From Saururus chinensis (lineage: Eukaryota > Streptophyta > Magnoliopsida > Piperales > Saururaceae), in contig CP141149.1 in NCBI GenBank assembly GCA_035235625.1, positions 4,588,893 to 4,652,892 on the forward strand: a DNA stretch of 64,000 nucleotides, in the 5' to 3' direction. The translations under genes and the position numbers were made by a program. The notes beneath the pieces were generated by a model. That model was given only the letters and a program-made list of their open reading frames with translations. It did no database searches and had not been told where the DNA came from. This document shows, one piece after another, positions 60,236 through 64,000 of the stretch. Every line of letters starts with the position of its first letter. Position 1 is the first letter of the stretch.

Positions 60236-60972
60236 AATTCCCAAAGTTGACCATGTGAAAATTATGGTGTTGGACCCCTTAAATTTATCGTGATAATAAC
60301 TTGACCAATAGTTGGAATTAGTGGCTGAGACATATATGGATAGAAAGTAAACAAAAAGCCACTAAGAATGCATAAATCGAAGTTCAAATGATGGAGATAC
60401 GACCATTCAACATTGAACATTGTGCATAGGGCCCGTTGACCCAAATTGGATGCATAAATTGGATGATTAAGTCACTATATTGGCCCTATTAATTATGGTG
60501 ACGAAAATTAATAAAAAATATGTCTAAGTAGCCTATTTAGCCCAACTTCTAAGGGAGTTCCATCCCCATATTTATAAAAAGGGCAAATTAGGGCTCACAG
60601 AAGGGGAATTTTTGGCCCCTTGGGAGGGGGAGAGAGAGAGGAGGATCTCTAATCCGGTCAACAACAAAGACGGAGAGGAGTGAACTCAAAGACTGGCAGT
60701 GATGAGGTAAGTTCACTAATAACCCAATTTTCATTAATGGCAATTTAGAATGATTGGATGTGAATATGAATTTTAGAGAAAATAAGGGTGTAAATTAATG
60801 CTCATTTTCTGTCTATTGCCGGTCGAATGCCCAGTCACCAGACCAATTGAATGTGGAGGGGCCACGCTAGCCTTTGCTAAAGCGACCCCTGCCTGCAGCG
60901 ACCCTAGCCACGGCAGCCTTGGCGACTGCTGGCCCTTAAATTGTAAGATGACTAAACTTGAACCGGTTTATT
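60236..60972 (+). other. Stretch with promoter-like and splice-donor-like signals
   Basis: A TATA-like ATTTATAAAAAGGG at about 60,568 is followed by a purine-rich leader (60,595-60,705) and GATGAG/GTAAGTTC, a good plant splice-donor sequence, at 60,709. No exon was found downstream; the Reina-like LTR begins at 60,973. It could be the 5' end of a gene or LTR cut by that insertion. Confidence 0.35.
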
Positions 60973-62252
<1,280 letters not shown>

Positions 62253-64000
62253 GAGCAATCACGATCCCTGGCCATGGAACGAGGCAAGCAACCTACCATG
62301 GCCCCAGAACTGCAGCCCGAGAAGGAGGTCGATGCTCGAGCGGACAGTCCCCGATTGGCCCTGGAGACTATCAACACTCCTACTTTGGGGCATATTATGA
62401 CCAAGCTCGAGTCTCTGACCATGGCCATTGCGCAGCTCCAAGCACGACCTTCAACGACATCAACGCCACTTCTCGCTAGACCACCGGTCATGAACATGGA
62501 GAAGGGAGAAGCGTTGCAGGCTCTAGCACAACGTAGTCTAGGCCATTAGGCAACAACAGATAGGGAGATGCGTGTCCCTCAGGCACCCCTGCGCTTTGGA
62601 ACCCTTGAGCATGCTAGTGAAAGGAGATGCCAGGCCTGGGATAAGCTAGGCTTGCCAGGTGTTCGGTAAAATGCTCCAATGGTGCCGCTCCCAGAAACCT
62701 GTTTCCAGAGGTCGAGGATGACAAAAAGGAGTATCCGGGGCCTCGTGGAGGACCATGGGGAGGAGCGGAGCCCCATTTGACTCGCCTGCAATTTCCCCAC
62801 TACAGTGGGGACGGCGATTCAGTGGAATGGCTATACAAGGCAGAGAAGTTTTTCTCCTATCAGGGCACGTAGTCTAAAGGAGAAAGGCTATGCGTAGCGG
62901 ACTTCCACTTGGAAGGGGACGCGTCGGTGTGGTTCCAGAGCTTTGAGAAGGAGGTGAGCTACCCAACTTGGGCTGCCTTCTCTGACGAGTTGTGCATTCA
63001 GTTTGGGCCAAATGAGTTCCAAAATTTTAACGAAATGCTCTCCACACTGCGCCAGACCACCTCCCGGACTGGCCATTGGCTGCCTAGGTGGGTACCTTCA
63101 AGCACAGCCTCAAGCCTGAGATTTCGGAGGAGATGTGCCACTTTCCCTGCTCAAGCATGCGGGACATCATGCACCATGCACAAATTGAGGAGGAAAAGTT
63201 GGCTAGGCAGCGGTGAGGGGGTGGCTTGGGCTTTTCCCAAATCTGTGATTGGCACTAACTCTCCTACCGTTCTGGCCAGAAGCCCCGTTGCCAGCCACCC
63301 AGGCCAGCAATGTGGTTCGTTGACTTACACCTTCACAGATGGAGGATCTTGGTTGGGCACCCTCCTTTCGGCCCAGTCGGCAAGCTCCTTCTTCATGGTC
63401 GTGCCCCAAGAGTTCCTCTTGCAGTAGCGGGTAACAGTGGAGGTGCGTCAGGATGAGCCACCTCCAGATCTTCTTGAGTTATTGGAGGAGCATAGGGACG
63501 TGCTTGCTTAGCCAACGGGCCTTCCTCTAGTGTGACCGCATGACCACCATATTTCCATTATTCTGGGAGCCACATCAGCCAATGTCCGCCCATACCGCTA
63601 TCCTCATATTCAAAAGTCAAATATAGAGCATCTCGTGGCTGACATGTTCTAGGCAGGTATCATCCACCCTAGCACAAGTTCCTACTCATCCTCGGTGTTG
63701 CTTGTTCAAAAGAAAGATGGTACATGGTGGTTATGTGTGGACGTTTGCGCCTTGAATGCCATCACCATCAAAGACAATTATCCAATACTGGTGATCGAGG
63801 AACTCTTGGATGAGTTGGCTGGTGATAGGTTTTCAGTAAACTCAACCTTTGTTTGGGTTACCATCAGATTCAGGTGCACCCATATGATGTGCACAAGACC
63901 ACCTTCTGGACTGATGACGGCCATTTTGAGTTTCTCGTCATGCCATTCCGGCTAACTAACACTCCCTCCACCTTCCAGAGCCTCATGAACGATACCTTCA

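Overview
This is plant nuclear DNA from a repeat-dense, gene-poor region. Ty3/gypsy elements of the Tat and chromovirus lineages, a CACTA transposon, and relics of plant genes (AGC kinase, thiamine thiazole synthase, chloroplast threonine synthase) all point to a flowering plant. The GC-rich coding of several relics hints at a monocot, which is inference only. I see no intact host gene. Everything that resembles protein is a transposon relic or a broken copy of a host gene.

Positions 1 to about 36,165 are one very old, heavily broken Tat-lineage Ty3/gypsy element on the plus strand, opened by later insertions. Its order is gag, protease, RT, RNase H, second (archaeal-type) RNase H, integrase, an antisense extra gene, then a tandem-repeat 3' region. 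The insertions are: (a) a solo LTR at 54-5,478 with target duplication AGAAC, itself holding a ~1.2 kb insert; (b) a host gene fragment at 12,295-18,081, an in-frame LRR and AGC-kinase chimera, split in turn by a second solo LTR of the same family at 12,627-17,438 (target duplication CCTCC); (c) a chromodomain (Reina-like) gypsy element on the minus strand at 18,478-23,757; (d) a 7.5 kb non-autonomous CACTA transposon at 28,271-35,767 with target duplication TGA, built from polypurine blocks alternating with palindromic TAGCGACG modules.

Positions 36,166-51,300 are mostly non-coding: a pyrimidine-rich stretch, a cluster of perfect hairpins, a satellite-like array of ~178 bp units, a ~197 bp repeat pair, and a 22 bp/88 bp minisatellite rich in TCGCTA. 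They also hold a degenerate relic resembling the RNA polymerase III subunit RPC4 (minus strand), a fold-back MITE and a long (TA)n tract.

Positions 51,300-60,970 hold a probable small LTR element without coding capacity (52,320-54,270), a thiamine thiazole synthase pseudogene merging into a ~210 bp tandem repeat, a BED-finger (hAT-like) relic and an abutting Ty1/copia fragment.

From 60,973 to the right edge is the start of a second, plus-strand copy of the Reina-like element. Between its primer-binding site and gag it carries ~0.9 kb of extra DNA that includes a recognisable piece of threonine synthase. The window reads as a nest of insertions plus a graveyard of captured host gene pieces. 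The best candidates for something new are the polypurine CACTA element, the threonine-synthase cargo and the LRR-kinase chimera.
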